A stretch of DNA of 63,487 nucleotides from 66-474 sp035249175. Lineage in GTDB: Bacteria; Pseudomonadota; Gammaproteobacteria; Xanthomonadales; Rhodanobacteraceae. The translations under genes were made by a program, and so were the position numbers. The notes under the pieces were generated by a model, which did no database searches, was not told the origin of the DNA, and saw only the letters and a program-made list of their open reading frames with translations. Shown in pieces: positions 36,760 through 45,629 of this stretch; positions within the stretch are counted from its first letter, which is position 1; the number at the start of each line of letters is the position of its first letter. The stretch spans positions 1 to 63,487 of the forward strand of contig DATFGT010000072.1 of assembly GCA_035249175.1 (NCBI GenBank), read 5' to 3'.

Positions 36760-37242
36760 CTATTTCATGACTCCCCTGTTCTCTATTCCCGGGTCGAGGA
36801 CGCCGAGCGCTCCGTCTGATCGTTGAATCACCAGGTCGAACTTGAATTCGCCCGGCTCGGGGTTGGCGTCGAACAGCGATAATTGCAGGGTGCTGCCGCG
36901 GGAAACGAACCTGCGCGTCGGAAATGCCGCGTGCCCCAGCGGGTCGCGACCGCCGCAGTGCTGATCAGACGCCGCGTCGGAGGCGGCATCTGATGTCTCC
37001 TTGAAACTGATTCCGACCGGGCTGTAGGTGTATCGGTCACCTTCGCGGGCGGATACGGAAAACTCGAGATGCGCCTCGGCCGTGACGACGATCGGATCAT
37101 TGATCCTGCCTTGGCTGACCGTGCCGTGGCCGGTATCGATCAATTCCATATCCGCGCGGCTGGAGCCGCGGCCTATCTCGTGGAAATCCGACACGGTGAT
37201 GGAAATTCTCGCCGTGGAACAAGCTGCCTGGTCAGTGGACAT
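36760..37242 (-). CDS. Small beta-rich protein following TIR-TPR 5
   Basis: Protein of 160 residues with alternating hydrophobic strands and few helices. It starts at 37242, five bases after AAGGAGA, and overlaps the end of the upstream TIR-TPR gene by 11 bases, so the two are translationally coupled. The C-terminal FDLVIQRSDGALGVLDPGIEN is the best-conserved-looking part. Its internal DAASDAASD is a short duplication. No signal peptide is seen. It may be a small accessory partner of the TIR protein, as a second beta-rich protein follows the other TIR-TPR gene. Confidence 0.7.
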   Translation of the reverse strand: MSTDQAACSTARISITVSDFHEIGRGSSRADMELIDTGHGTVSQGRINDPIVVTAEAHLEFSVSAREGDRYTYSPVGISFKETSDAASDAASDQHCGGRDPLGHAAFPTRRFVSRGSTLQLSLFDANPEPGEFKFDLVIQRSDGALGVLDPGIENRGVMK

Positions 37243-39394
37243 GTTGGTCTCCTTCGGTGACTGGGGATGGTTGACTGGTAACCGGCCAAGGTTGTAGCGG
37301 CACGTAACCGCTGGCATTCAGGCGATCCATCGCGACTTTGGCATGCGCAGCGTCATCGGTCAGGCGGCACAGGCGCAACCATGGGTCCAGCATGCGCCAA
37401 TAGTGCGAGGCAGGCGCCCGCGCCGCGAGCAACGTGCGGGCTTCCGCCCACGCAGGCGGTGGCATACCGGGTGATTCAGCCTGCTGCAGGTTTCCCAACA
37501 CCAGCAGCGCATCGGCTTGGTCGGCCAGATTGCCTTGGTCGATGGCATCGCGCGCGATCCCCTTGCGGGCTTCCGCGAGCGACAAACGGGCCGCGTCTGT
37601 CGCGGCACGCAAATTGCTGCGGCGCTGAGCAAGGCGTGCGCGCAGCAGCCACCCGCGACTGAGCGCCCGATCGATTTCCCGATTGGCTTGGCTTGCGCTC
37701 GATGATCCGAGATTGCGGAGGCTGTCCATTGCCGCTGACAGCCGCCTTTCGGCCTGATCGAAATCATTCGTGGCCAAGGCATGCGATGCGCGCCGGATTT
37801 CCACGCTGGCCAAGGTGATTTGCCACGGAACATTGTTCGGGTCGTGTTGCGTGAGGGCTTTTAACCCGCCATCGGCGGCGGTCAGTGCGCGCAAGCTTTC
37901 GTCGTACCTGCCTGTTGTTTCCAGTGATGCGGCCAAGACTTCCTGGGCGTTCGCCCATTGGGCCAGCCAACGAAAGTCCTCGGGGTGTCGACCACGAAGG
38001 TCCGTCAGCCGGCGGACTTGTTCGCCAAACAAACGCTGGGCGCTGGCCAGATCGCCACGTTGCTCCGCCACATTGCCGAGCCATGAGATGGTATCGGCGA
38101 CTTGGGAGGCCAAATCGGCGTCGTGGGGTCGTGCGCGGGCAATCTCTTCCTTGACTTTCAATTCAGCCTGGAAACCGCGCTGTGCGGTATTCAGGTCTCC
38201 CCGATCCAGTGCCAGCACGGCCACGTTGTGTTCGCCCCAAGTGGTTTCGAGTCGCCAGTCCTGGTTGTGCGGATCGATTTTGAGCAGTCCAAGTGTGGAG
38301 TCGCGATAGCGGGTCAGCCATTCGTTGGCTTGCTCCAGATTGCGTTGTTGCAGATACACGTATCCGATCCAGTATTCCGCCTGCGCGCGGTCAAACAGGA
38401 AGCGGCCATTCCCGGGATATCGCGTGGTCAGCTCGAGGCTGCGCTGGTAGGCACGCCTGAAGGCATCCATCGCGGGTTCGTATTGACCCTCGTCCAGCCG
38501 GATCTGGCCGATCTGCACCAGCGCCCGCGACTGCTGGGTGAGTTCATCGTCGGTCAGCGAGCCGGGCTTGCTCGCGGCGAACAGCGCCAGCGCCTTGTCG
38601 GTGACGGAGGCCATCAGATCGAGCCGCCCCACCCCCTTGAGCTTGTCGTGCAGGTCGCCGAGCATGTAATTCAGCGCCTGCTCGGTTTGCGCCTGCCGCT
38701 GCCGCGCCTCGTTGCGCGCGATCACCGCATTGAGGGCCAGCACGCTTGTGATCGCCATGCCCAGCAGTGCCGCGGCGGCGATGACAAGGGCACGGCGGCG
38801 GCGGCGATGCGCTTCGCGCTGGATCAGCGCGTCGAAGCCCACGCCGAGCATGCCGGCGATCAAGCGCAACTTCGCGGTGGGCTTGTTGTCGTGGCCGGCA
38901 CGAACGTCCGCCGCGATCGGTTCCGCCCGCTTGCTCGAAAGTCCCCCTGTCGCATCCAGCGCGAAGCGCAATGCGGGGCAGAAACATTCTTCCGCTTCAC
39001 GGCCCGGGATATCTGTCGCGTTGGGTTCCCCATCCACGATCAGGCACAGGATGCGCCCGCCGCGGCCCATGCGCTTGAACACCAGCACCTCTTCGTTGAC
39101 CCAGCGCGATGCCGCCGCTGCCGGCGAGCAGATCACGATCAGGCATTCGGACCGGTCGAGCGCGTCGGTGATTTCCTGGCCCAGGTCGGTGGCGCTGGCC
39201 AGTTCCTCGCGATCGCGGAAGATCGGTTGCAGGCTGCGCGGGATCACCCCGTGCGCGGCTTGCGTGCCGATCAGCCGCGACGGGACGCGCCATGCCTCCA
39301 GTTCCTTGTGCAGCCAATCCGCCCACGCCTTGTCGCGGTGGCTGTAGCTGATGAAGGCGCGATAAGTGAAACGCGAAACCGGCGACTCGGCCAT
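37232..39394 (-). CDS. TIR-TM-TPR protein 5
   Basis: Membrane-anchored TIR protein of 720 residues. The TIR domain opens RFTYRAFISYSHRDKAWADW (about 7-26) and has SRWVNEE with Trp98 and Glu102, the catalytic spacing. A cysteine pair (EECFCP) follows near 136. One TM helix (about 203-224) separates it from TPR-like repeats (about 250-680) predicted outside the cytoplasm. The start at 39394 follows GGAG by six bases. A CRP-like palindrome lies about 119 bp upstream. Its stop overlaps the next gene by 11 bases. Confidence 0.82.
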   Translation of the reverse strand: MAESPVSRFTYRAFISYSHRDKAWADWLHKELEAWRVPSRLIGTQAAHGVIPRSLQPIFRDREELASATDLGQEITDALDRSECLIVICSPAAAASRWVNEEVLVFKRMGRGGRILCLIVDGEPNATDIPGREAEECFCPALRFALDATGGLSSKRAEPIAADVRAGHDNKPTAKLRLIAGMLGVGFDALIQREAHRRRRRALVIAAAALLGMAITSVLALNAVIARNEARQRQAQTEQALNYMLGDLHDKLKGVGRLDLMASVTDKALALFAASKPGSLTDDELTQQSRALVQIGQIRLDEGQYEPAMDAFRRAYQRSLELTTRYPGNGRFLFDRAQAEYWIGYVYLQQRNLEQANEWLTRYRDSTLGLLKIDPHNQDWRLETTWGEHNVAVLALDRGDLNTAQRGFQAELKVKEEIARARPHDADLASQVADTISWLGNVAEQRGDLASAQRLFGEQVRRLTDLRGRHPEDFRWLAQWANAQEVLAASLETTGRYDESLRALTAADGGLKALTQHDPNNVPWQITLASVEIRRASHALATNDFDQAERRLSAAMDSLRNLGSSSASQANREIDRALSRGWLLRARLAQRRSNLRAATDAARLSLAEARKGIARDAIDQGNLADQADALLVLGNLQQAESPGMPPPAWAEARTLLAARAPASHYWRMLDPWLRLCRLTDDAAHAKVAMDRLNASGYVPLQPWPVTSQPSPVTEGDQHVH

Positions 39395-39503
39395 GGCCGT
39401 CTCCGCCTCACGCGAACTCGGGCCATCCCTGGTGGATGCGGCCCTCGCGAAACGCGCGGGAGCCGCTTTCGTCCGAAAGGCGACTGTGCCAGAGTCACAG
39501 AGG

Positions 39504-39523
39504 AATGTGAAGCGCGTCACATT
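39504..39523. promoter_or_regulatory. CRP/Clp-like operator upstream of TIR-TM-TPR 5
   Basis: AATGTGA (39504-39510), six bases, then TCACATT (39517-39523) form a perfect inverted repeat of the CRP type (TGTGA-N6-TCACA). It lies about 119 bp before the TIR-TPR ATG at 39394. A related half-site, CTGTG...TCACAG, sits just upstream at 39484-39500 with spacing one base short. Confidence 0.65.
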
Positions 39524-39593
39524 TGATTGGGGTCCGGCCTTTTTCGCGCGGAGGTTGGGGCGGGCGTTGCGGCGCCGCCCCACCCCAATGCGA

Positions 39594-39831
39594 TTACTTG
39601 TTTTTGACCGTTGGGTTACCGTCTACGTCGGGAATGACGGTGCCGGCGCCACCGCTTGCAGCCATGCAGGCAGGCACATTGCCGCTGACGCAGGCCATCA
39701 CCATTTCGGCCATGTAGCCGAGCGACGAACCAAGTGACGCGGTCGCCGCGGCGGATGCTGCGCCCGCGCTACCAGTCAATGCCAGCGCGATCAGCAACGC
39801 CGCAATGCGGGGGGAGTAGTTTGCGTTTCAT
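39594..39831 (-). pseudogene. Small exported protein with apparent frameshift in a G6 tract
   Basis: The ATG at 39831 follows AAGGAG by six bases and begins MKRKLLP, but this frame stops after 20 codons. Removing one base from the run of six G (plus strand, about 39809-39814) joins it to the downstream frame ending at 39594, giving a typical signal peptide (LLIALALTGSAGAASA) and a short mature chain ending DVDGNPTVKNK. The tract may be phase-variable, a true mutation or a base-calling error. It sits between the two TIR-TM-TPR units. Confidence 0.6.
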
Positions 39832-39932
39832 GATGTACTCCTTCTGTGTTTGCGGCGAGATTGCCGCGGTGAAACAGCGTTGGAGGCGACGTGAATTGAA
39901 CCTTTGGGAACTTTCACGCGCCCGAACATCGG

Positions 39933-40277
39933 CTACCTGTTATTGACGGTCGGATTGCCGTTTCCGCTTGTGGGACTCTTCAGCGGCGGTGTGCAGTAGG
40001 TCTGCCTGCCGTACGACACGCAAACCTGGTACGGATAAGCGATCTCTGGCCCGTTGTTTTGATTGTTGTCCGAGGTGGTGATCTCACCATCAGTCACGGT
40101 CGGGGCAGCGAAGACCGATGTGGGCAGCCCGGTGAGCGAAGCGAACGTGAAACTCTGATCTTTGGCCGGAAGCCAGTTGATGGGTGCCTTGCCATGATCT
40201 ACTGGAAGATGCTTGGGGTTGCAGGTGACTACCGGGGGGCTCACGCTGGTATCGAGGGAAACATGAACGGTTGGCAT
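39933..40277 (-). CDS. Small beta-rich protein following TIR-TPR 6
   Basis: Protein of 114 residues beginning MPTVHVSLD; start at 40277 after AAGGA. It reads as a beta-sandwich (VSPPVVTCNPKHLPV, then SFTFASLTGL, then a YPYQVCVSYGRQTYCT strand pair) and may belong to the poorly described DP-EP family, which I hold only weakly. It ends GNGNPTVNNR, very like the end of the adjacent exported protein (GNPTVKNK). It follows TIR-TPR 6 by 57 bp. Function unknown. Confidence 0.65.
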   Translation of the reverse strand: MPTVHVSLDTSVSPPVVTCNPKHLPVDHGKAPINWLPAKDQSFTFASLTGLPTSVFAAPTVTDGEITTSDNNQNNGPEIAYPYQVCVSYGRQTYCTPPLKSPTSGNGNPTVNNR

Positions 40278-40334
40278 GGGAATGATCCTTTTGACGCACG
40301 GCACTCGAATGGCGGGCCGCATCGCCTTGCTGCT

Positions 40335-42620
40335 TCAATGCGCCACACCTGTGGGTCCCAGCGCGCCTGACGGGTGGTGTCCTTCAGCAACACCGGGTTG
40401 CATGATCTGCGCGAGACGGTTCTGAAACGCCGCATTTACTGGGTAATCGATGTGCGTGCCGGCAAGTGACGCCACGAAATCCGGCGTGCGGAAGCCCATT
40501 GCATTCAATTTGTCGATGGAGGGGCGCGCGAGGTCCATCTGGCCGAGGTCCAGCAGCGCTTCTGCATAGGCAGCGAGGAAGGTGGGATCGTTGCCCGCCT
40601 GCAGCGTCGGCGCGAGCAACTTCTGCGCGCGAGTCCAGTCCTGCCTTGCGACGGTGGCGTCGCGGCGTTGGGTGGCGATCCTTCCCAGCAGCATGTCGCT
40701 TTGCGCGTCGAGCAGGATCAAGCCGCGGTCGTCCGGCATCTTTAAACGCAATTTCGTGATGACGGCTAGCGCGGTCGTGGCTGACCTGTCCGCGTCGGTT
40801 ATGTCGTTGCGCACCAGTTGCAAGCGTGCGGTTTCCAACTGCGCCTGCGCCAAATCCTGAGGCCAATCGCCATCTGTCGGATCCTTCTCCGTCAGTGCGC
40901 TGAGCACGCGCACGCCGTCGCCATCCGCTTTCGCAGCACCATCCAATTGCCCGGCCTGCCGCAACAATCCCCCGAGTTGCTGGCTGTACAGGCCGTAGTA
41001 GTCCTGCCAGGAAGTATAGGTTGGGTCGAATGCCATCAGGCTTTTCGCGCTGTCGACCGCGCGCGCAGTGAACTGCAAAGCGTCGTCCAGATCGCCGCAC
41101 CACCCGAGGGTACGGCCGAGAATCGCGTTGCTGACCAGCAGGGAGGTTTGAGCCTGATGATCGCTTGGATTGCGCTCGGCGATCGTGGTCTTGATCCGTT
41201 GGTCTTCGTGGTAGTCGGTGACCGCCTCATCGAGCTTGCCGCGTTCCAGCGCCAGTTTGCCCAAGCTGTCGTATTCGTTTCCGAGGTAGGTTTGCCAGCG
41301 GGTCCGAGAAGGTTCGCGAGCGCGCCAGCGCGCGTACATGTTCAGTGCAGCTTCGTACTGGGCGTTGGCGCCGGCAAAATCGCCGCGGTGATCCAGCACG
41401 TAACCACTGTCGTGATGCGCCGCGGCGAGATCGAATGCAAGTTCGCCGTCATCGGGTTTGGCCGCCACAGCTTTCTGCAGGGCCGCGCTTGCAGCCTGAA
41501 AATCCTGCAAGGCGTGCGCCATGTCACCTTGGTACAGATACGCCTGGCCGATCCATTTGAGACTGTCGCCGTAAGCGGCTTGGCGATCGGCATTGCCAGG
41601 CGCGCGCTTGACGAGCTCGGCTGCAAGTTTTGACGCGGCTTGATACGGCGCCAGTGCCGCTTGCGTTCGGCCTTGATCCAGACGCACGCTCCCGATCTTT
41701 TCCAGCGCCGTGACACGCATCACGAGCGACGCGTCGGTTGCATCGGCGACCGGCAGTGACTGGAAATACGCCAGCGCCTTGTCGTCCACCGCCTGCATGA
41801 TGTCGAGGCGATGCACCTGGTCGAGCTTGTCGTTGAGATCGCCAAGCATGAAGTTGACCAAGCCCTCGGCCTGCTTCTGCCGGCGCACGGCGGCTTGCCT
41901 CGCAACCGCCGCTTCGTGCTGTGCAATCACCGCGCGATGACGCGACACCAGCGCGGCGATCGCCAGCACGATCGTCACGGCCATCACCACCAGCGCAATG
42001 CCCGCGATTGCGGTCATGCGTTGGACTTGGCGGCGCTGCTCGCGCTGTTTCAGCGCGTCGAAGCCGACGCCGAGCATGCCCGCGATGAGTTTGAGTTTCG
42101 CGTTGGGCTTGCCGTCCTTGCCGGGGCGCGCATCGGCGGCGATGGGTTCGGTGCGTTCGTTCGTGGGCCGGCCGTCGGCGTCGGTGGCGAAGCGCAGCGC
42201 GGGGCAGAAGCATTCTTCCGATTCGCGGCCGGGCAGGTCGGTGGCGTTGGGTTCGCCGTCCACGATCAGGCAGAAGATGCGGGCGGCGCGGCCGATGCGC
42301 TTGTACGCGAGCACTTCCTCGTTGACCCAGCGCGATATCGCCGACGCGGGCGAGCAGATCACGATCAGGTTTTCCGATTGCGCGAGCGCCTGGTTGATCT
42401 TGGTGCCGAGTTCGGGCGAACTGGACAGCTCGTCGCGGTCGCGAAACACCGGATTCAGGCGGCGCGGAATGACACCGTGCGCCGTGGTCGTGCCGACCAG
42501 CCGCGACGGCACGCGATACGTTTCCAGCGCCTTGTGCAGCCAGTCCGCCCACGCCTTGTCGCGGTGGCTGTAGCTGATGAAGGCACGATAGGTGAAACGG
42601 GCAACGGATGGGTCTGGCAT
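40335..42620 (-). CDS. TIR-TM-TPR protein 6
   Basis: Protein of 761 residues with the same layout as protein 5: TIR domain (RFTYRAFISYSHRDKAW; SRWVNEE with Trp98/Glu102), EECFCP, a TM helix near 205-227 and a long run of TPR-like helices. The TIR domains of proteins 5 and 6 are nearly the same; their TPR parts are not, which suggests diverging partners. The start at 42620 follows GGGGGCGGC. A CRP-like site lies about 128 bp upstream, and a small beta-rich protein follows 57 bp downstream. Confidence 0.82.
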   Translation of the reverse strand: MPDPSVARFTYRAFISYSHRDKAWADWLHKALETYRVPSRLVGTTTAHGVIPRRLNPVFRDRDELSSSPELGTKINQALAQSENLIVICSPASAISRWVNEEVLAYKRIGRAARIFCLIVDGEPNATDLPGRESEECFCPALRFATDADGRPTNERTEPIAADARPGKDGKPNAKLKLIAGMLGVGFDALKQREQRRQVQRMTAIAGIALVVMAVTIVLAIAALVSRHRAVIAQHEAAVARQAAVRRQKQAEGLVNFMLGDLNDKLDQVHRLDIMQAVDDKALAYFQSLPVADATDASLVMRVTALEKIGSVRLDQGRTQAALAPYQAASKLAAELVKRAPGNADRQAAYGDSLKWIGQAYLYQGDMAHALQDFQAASAALQKAVAAKPDDGELAFDLAAAHHDSGYVLDHRGDFAGANAQYEAALNMYARWRAREPSRTRWQTYLGNEYDSLGKLALERGKLDEAVTDYHEDQRIKTTIAERNPSDHQAQTSLLVSNAILGRTLGWCGDLDDALQFTARAVDSAKSLMAFDPTYTSWQDYYGLYSQQLGGLLRQAGQLDGAAKADGDGVRVLSALTEKDPTDGDWPQDLAQAQLETARLQLVRNDITDADRSATTALAVITKLRLKMPDDRGLILLDAQSDMLLGRIATQRRDATVARQDWTRAQKLLAPTLQAGNDPTFLAAYAEALLDLGQMDLARPSIDKLNAMGFRTPDFVASLAGTHIDYPVNAAFQNRLAQIMQPGVAEGHHPSGALGPTGVAH

Positions 42621-42737
42621 GCCGCCCCCAGCGTCGGTACGTCGAACCGTCCGTGGCAGGACGCGATCGTCGGGCGCAGGGCGCTGGCGGGTCGCCGCGA
42701 CCCGCCGTGAATGGGTCGCGGGGCGGAAACTAGCACC

Positions 42738-42758
42738 AAATGTGAACGGTGTCACGTT
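42738..42758. promoter_or_regulatory. CRP/Clp-like operator upstream of TIR-TM-TPR 6
   Basis: AAATGTGA (42738-42745), six bases, then TCACGTTT (42752-42759) match the CRP consensus arms with one mismatch. It lies about 128 bp before the ATG at 42620, at nearly the same distance as the site ahead of the paralogue at 39394. Confidence 0.6.
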
Positions 42759-42823
42759 TTGGGAGGGTGGGTGGCCGCGGCCGTGGGACGCCGACGTTGC
42801 TGGCGGGATACGCCGCTGCGCGG

Positions 42824-43306
42824 CTACTCCCGCCCTACGGGTTTGGCCATCCGCAACAGGTCGGCGGTGAAGCCGTTGCGCTCGTACAGCGCGCGGGCGC
42901 GCGTGTTGCCCGGGAAAACCGCGAGGGTCAGCAGTTTGCAGCGGTTCTTTCGCGCCCAGGTTTCCGGGTACGCCAGCAGGGCGCGGCCGACGCCGCGGCC
43001 TTCACATTCCGGCGCGACGGCGAGATCGGAAACGTGGCAGGCACGCACGCCGGAGAAGAAATCCCGTTGCACCTGCAGGTGCAGGAAGCCCACGCGTTGT
43101 CCATCCGAATCGCCGGCGACAAAAAAATGGTCACCGGGTGGCGCTTCGCGCAAGGCACGTTCGATGTCGGCGCGGATCGCAGCGGCCGTTTCACGCTTGC
43201 GCCGGCCCTTCGGCAATTCGAAGTCGACGAAGCGCGGCGTCAGCGACAGGATGAAAGCCGTGTCGCCGGGGGTTGCGGGGCGGATGATGATGGAGTCTTT
43301 GCGCAC
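42824..43306 (-). CDS. GNAT-family N-acetyltransferase
   Basis: Protein of 160 residues with a complete GNAT fold: the acetyl-CoA loop ECEGRGVGRALL (about 104-115) and the terminal NTRARALYERNGF (about 133-145). The substrate is unknown. It begins MRKDSIIIRPATPGD with the usual first strand. It lies between TIR protein 6 and the acyl-CoA dehydrogenase on the same strand, separated from the latter by a repeat-rich 285-bp stretch. Confidence 0.9.
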   Translation of the reverse strand: MRKDSIIIRPATPGDTAFILSLTPRFVDFELPKGRRKRETAAAIRADIERALREAPPGDHFFVAGDSDGQRVGFLHLQVQRDFFSGVRACHVSDLAVAPECEGRGVGRALLAYPETWARKNRCKLLTLAVFPGNTRARALYERNGFTADLLRMAKPVGRE

Positions 43307-43337
43307 CTTTTGACACCGCGCGATCCATTGTATTGAT

Positions 43338-43560
43338 CGTCATTCCGGGGCCGCCGAAGGCGGAACCCGGAATCGGTTTTCCAAATCTTCAGGACCGATT
43401 CCGGGTTCTGCTCGCGGCGGGGCCGCGAGCAGCCCCGGAATGACGACAGGAAAAACACCTGCTCAAGCAGGTCACCAGCTCATCCAAACACTATCAAAGT
43501 CGCTGGATTCCGGGTTCTGCCCGCGATGGAACTGCGGGCAGCCCCGGAATGACGACAAGA
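43338..43560. repeat. Palindromic repeat cluster with a 110-bp tandem duplication
   Basis: Two units end CCCCGGAATGACGACA (43434-43449 and 43543-43557) and begin GATTCCGGGTTCTGC (43397, 43506), about 110 bp apart; a degenerate half unit opens at 43338. The copies extend into TCATCCAAAC (43480 and 43591), the latter being the stop and last codons of the acyl-CoA dehydrogenase gene, so the duplication reached the gene end. Confidence 0.8.
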
Positions 43561-43590
43561 AAAACACTCCGGCTTGACGAGATCGCCGGC

Positions 43591-45402
43591 TCATCCAAAC
43601 AGTCCATCCGGCATCGCGAACACGCTGTCCGCGCCGGCCTGCATCACGGCCAGATGGGTGCGCGTGCGCGGCAGCACGCGATCGAAGTAGAAGCGCGCGG
43701 TCAGCCGCTTGGCCTGCTTGAAATTTTCGGAATGCGGTGACGATGCAGCGGCGGCCACGCTGCGTGCCCAGGCGTAAGCCAGCGCGATGTAGCCGGAATA
43801 GAACAGATAATCGACCGCCGCCGCGCCGATCTCATCCGGATTCGACAGCGCGCGTTTGCCCAAAACCTGGGTCGCTTCGGCCCACTCCTTCGCCAGCGCG
43901 GACAACTTCGGAATGAAATCCTTCAGTGCTTCGTCGTTCGCATGCTGTGTGCAGAAGGCGCCGAGTTGTTCCAGGAATAACTGCAGCCCCTCGCCGCGTT
44001 GCTGCATGATCTTGCGGCCCAGCAAGTCCAGCGCCTGGATTTGGGTGGTGCCTTCGTAAATCGTGGTAATGCGCGCGTCGCGTGCGTACTGCTCCATGCC
44101 ATGTTCGGCGATGTAGCCGTGGCCGCCATAGATCTGCAGCGCGAGGTTGGTGCACTCGTTGGCGTTTTCGGTGAGCAGCGCCTTCACGATCGGTGTCAGG
44201 AACGACACCAGCACTTCCGCGCGCTTCACTTCATTTTCGTCGGTCGAACGATGCTGGATGTCCACCAGCGTTGCAGCGTACAGCCCCAGCGCGCGGCCGC
44301 CTTCGATCAGCGCTTTCTGCGTCAGCAGCATCCGGCGAATGTCGCCGTGCACGATCAATGGATCGGCGGGCTTGTCGGGAAATTTTGGACCCGAGAGCGA
44401 GCGCATCTGCAGGCGTTCGCGCGCGTAGGAAAGCGCGTTCTGGTACGCGCGTTCGGATAATGCCAACCCTTGCAAGCCGACAGCGAGACGCGCGGTATTC
44501 ATCATGGTGAACATCGCGTTCAGGCCCTTGTTGGATTCGCCGATCAGCCAGCCTTGCGCGCCGTCGAAATTCAGCACGCAGGTCGCGGAGCCCTTCAAAC
44601 CCATTTTGTGTTCGATGGAACCGCAGCGCAACCCATTGCGCGCGCCCTTCCTGCCATCGCGGCTCACCTTGAACTTCGGCACGATGAAAAGCGAAATGCC
44701 TTTCACGCCTTTCGGCGCGTCTGGCAACCGCGCCAGAACCAGGTGCACGATGTTGTCGGTGAAGTCGTGCTCGCCCGCGGTGATGAAAATTTTGGTGCCG
44801 CTGATCGCATAGCTGCCGTTGTCGCCCGGTTCGGCGCGCGTTTTCAAAAGGCCGAGGTCGGAACCACAGTGCGGCTCGGTGAGGCACATCGTGCCGGTCC
44901 ATTCGCCCGAAACGATGCGCTTCAGGAACGCGTCTTTCTGCCAGTCCTCGCCATGCACGCGCAGCGCTTCGGTGGCGCCGTGCGAGAGCAGGGGATAGGT
45001 GCCCCATGCGAGGTTTGCGGAATCGATCATTTCCTTGACCGGTGCGCCGACCGTCTCCGGCAGGCCTTGGCCGCCATGGGCTTCAGGCGCGGTCAGGCCG
45101 GCCCAGCCGGCTTCGACGTATTGCTGGTAAGCGTGCTTGAAACCCTCCGGTGTCCTCACGTCGCCGCCGGCCTTGTCGAAGGTGCAACCTTGCTGGTCGC
45201 CGATTTCGTTGAGCGGTGCCAGCACGGATTGCGAGAACTTCGCGGCCTCGTCCAGCACCGCATCGATCAGTTCGCGATTGAGCGATTCACAACCAGGGAG
45301 CTTGGCGAACAGCTTTTCGACTTCCAGCAAGTCGTACAAGTCGAAGCGAATGTCGGCGAGGGGGGCGGTGTAGTGGGTGGTCACGGAGATGGGCCCTTGC
45401 AT
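43591..45402 (-). CDS. Acyl-CoA dehydrogenase (FadE/DmdC-like)
   Basis: FAD enzyme of 603 residues that introduces the alpha-beta double bond into acyl-CoA. Motifs are CLTEPHCGSDLG and the YEGTTQIQALDLLGRK segment with the catalytic-type Glu (near residue 440). A C-terminal extension of about 130 residues matches the longer acyl-CoA dehydrogenases of Xanthomonadales. The start at 45402 is assumed; a GTG at 45384 after AAGGG is a strong alternative. Physiological chain length is not readable. Confidence 0.93.
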   Translation of the reverse strand: MQGPISVTTHYTAPLADIRFDLYDLLEVEKLFAKLPGCESLNRELIDAVLDEAAKFSQSVLAPLNEIGDQQGCTFDKAGGDVRTPEGFKHAYQQYVEAGWAGLTAPEAHGGQGLPETVGAPVKEMIDSANLAWGTYPLLSHGATEALRVHGEDWQKDAFLKRIVSGEWTGTMCLTEPHCGSDLGLLKTRAEPGDNGSYAISGTKIFITAGEHDFTDNIVHLVLARLPDAPKGVKGISLFIVPKFKVSRDGRKGARNGLRCGSIEHKMGLKGSATCVLNFDGAQGWLIGESNKGLNAMFTMMNTARLAVGLQGLALSERAYQNALSYARERLQMRSLSGPKFPDKPADPLIVHGDIRRMLLTQKALIEGGRALGLYAATLVDIQHRSTDENEVKRAEVLVSFLTPIVKALLTENANECTNLALQIYGGHGYIAEHGMEQYARDARITTIYEGTTQIQALDLLGRKIMQQRGEGLQLFLEQLGAFCTQHANDEALKDFIPKLSALAKEWAEATQVLGKRALSNPDEIGAAAVDYLFYSGYIALAYAWARSVAAAASSPHSENFKQAKRLTARFYFDRVLPRTRTHLAVMQAGADSVFAMPDGLFG

Positions 45403-45454
45403 TCTTATGGATGAAGATGAGCTGCGAATAGCGGCCCAGTTGGAAGTTTTCAGT

Positions 45455-45583
45455 CGTCATTCGGGGCCATCGCTGACTTCCGTCGGCAATGGAACCCGGA
45501 ATCCAGCTTTTCGATTGGACTGCCGAGCCAGGACCTGGATTCCGGATTCTGCCCGCGAATCGCAGGCAGCTCCGGAATGACGA
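45455..45583. repeat. Palindromic intergenic repeat
   Basis: CGTCATTCGGGG (45455) through TCCGGAATGACGA (45571-45583), with inner GATTCCGG segments, is another copy of the family seen at 43.3 kb. It lies upstream of the acyl-CoA dehydrogenase gene and downstream of a lipoprotein gene. Confidence 0.7.
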
Positions 45584-45629
45584 ACAAAGATATTCGAGCA
45601 TCGATCCAGATTGGCGCAAGCTGCGTCGA

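Noticed and set aside
18300..43000. Prophage or integrative element carrying the TIR genes
   Set aside because: No integrase, phage gene or att-like direct repeat is visible; flanks are ordinary chromosomal genes.
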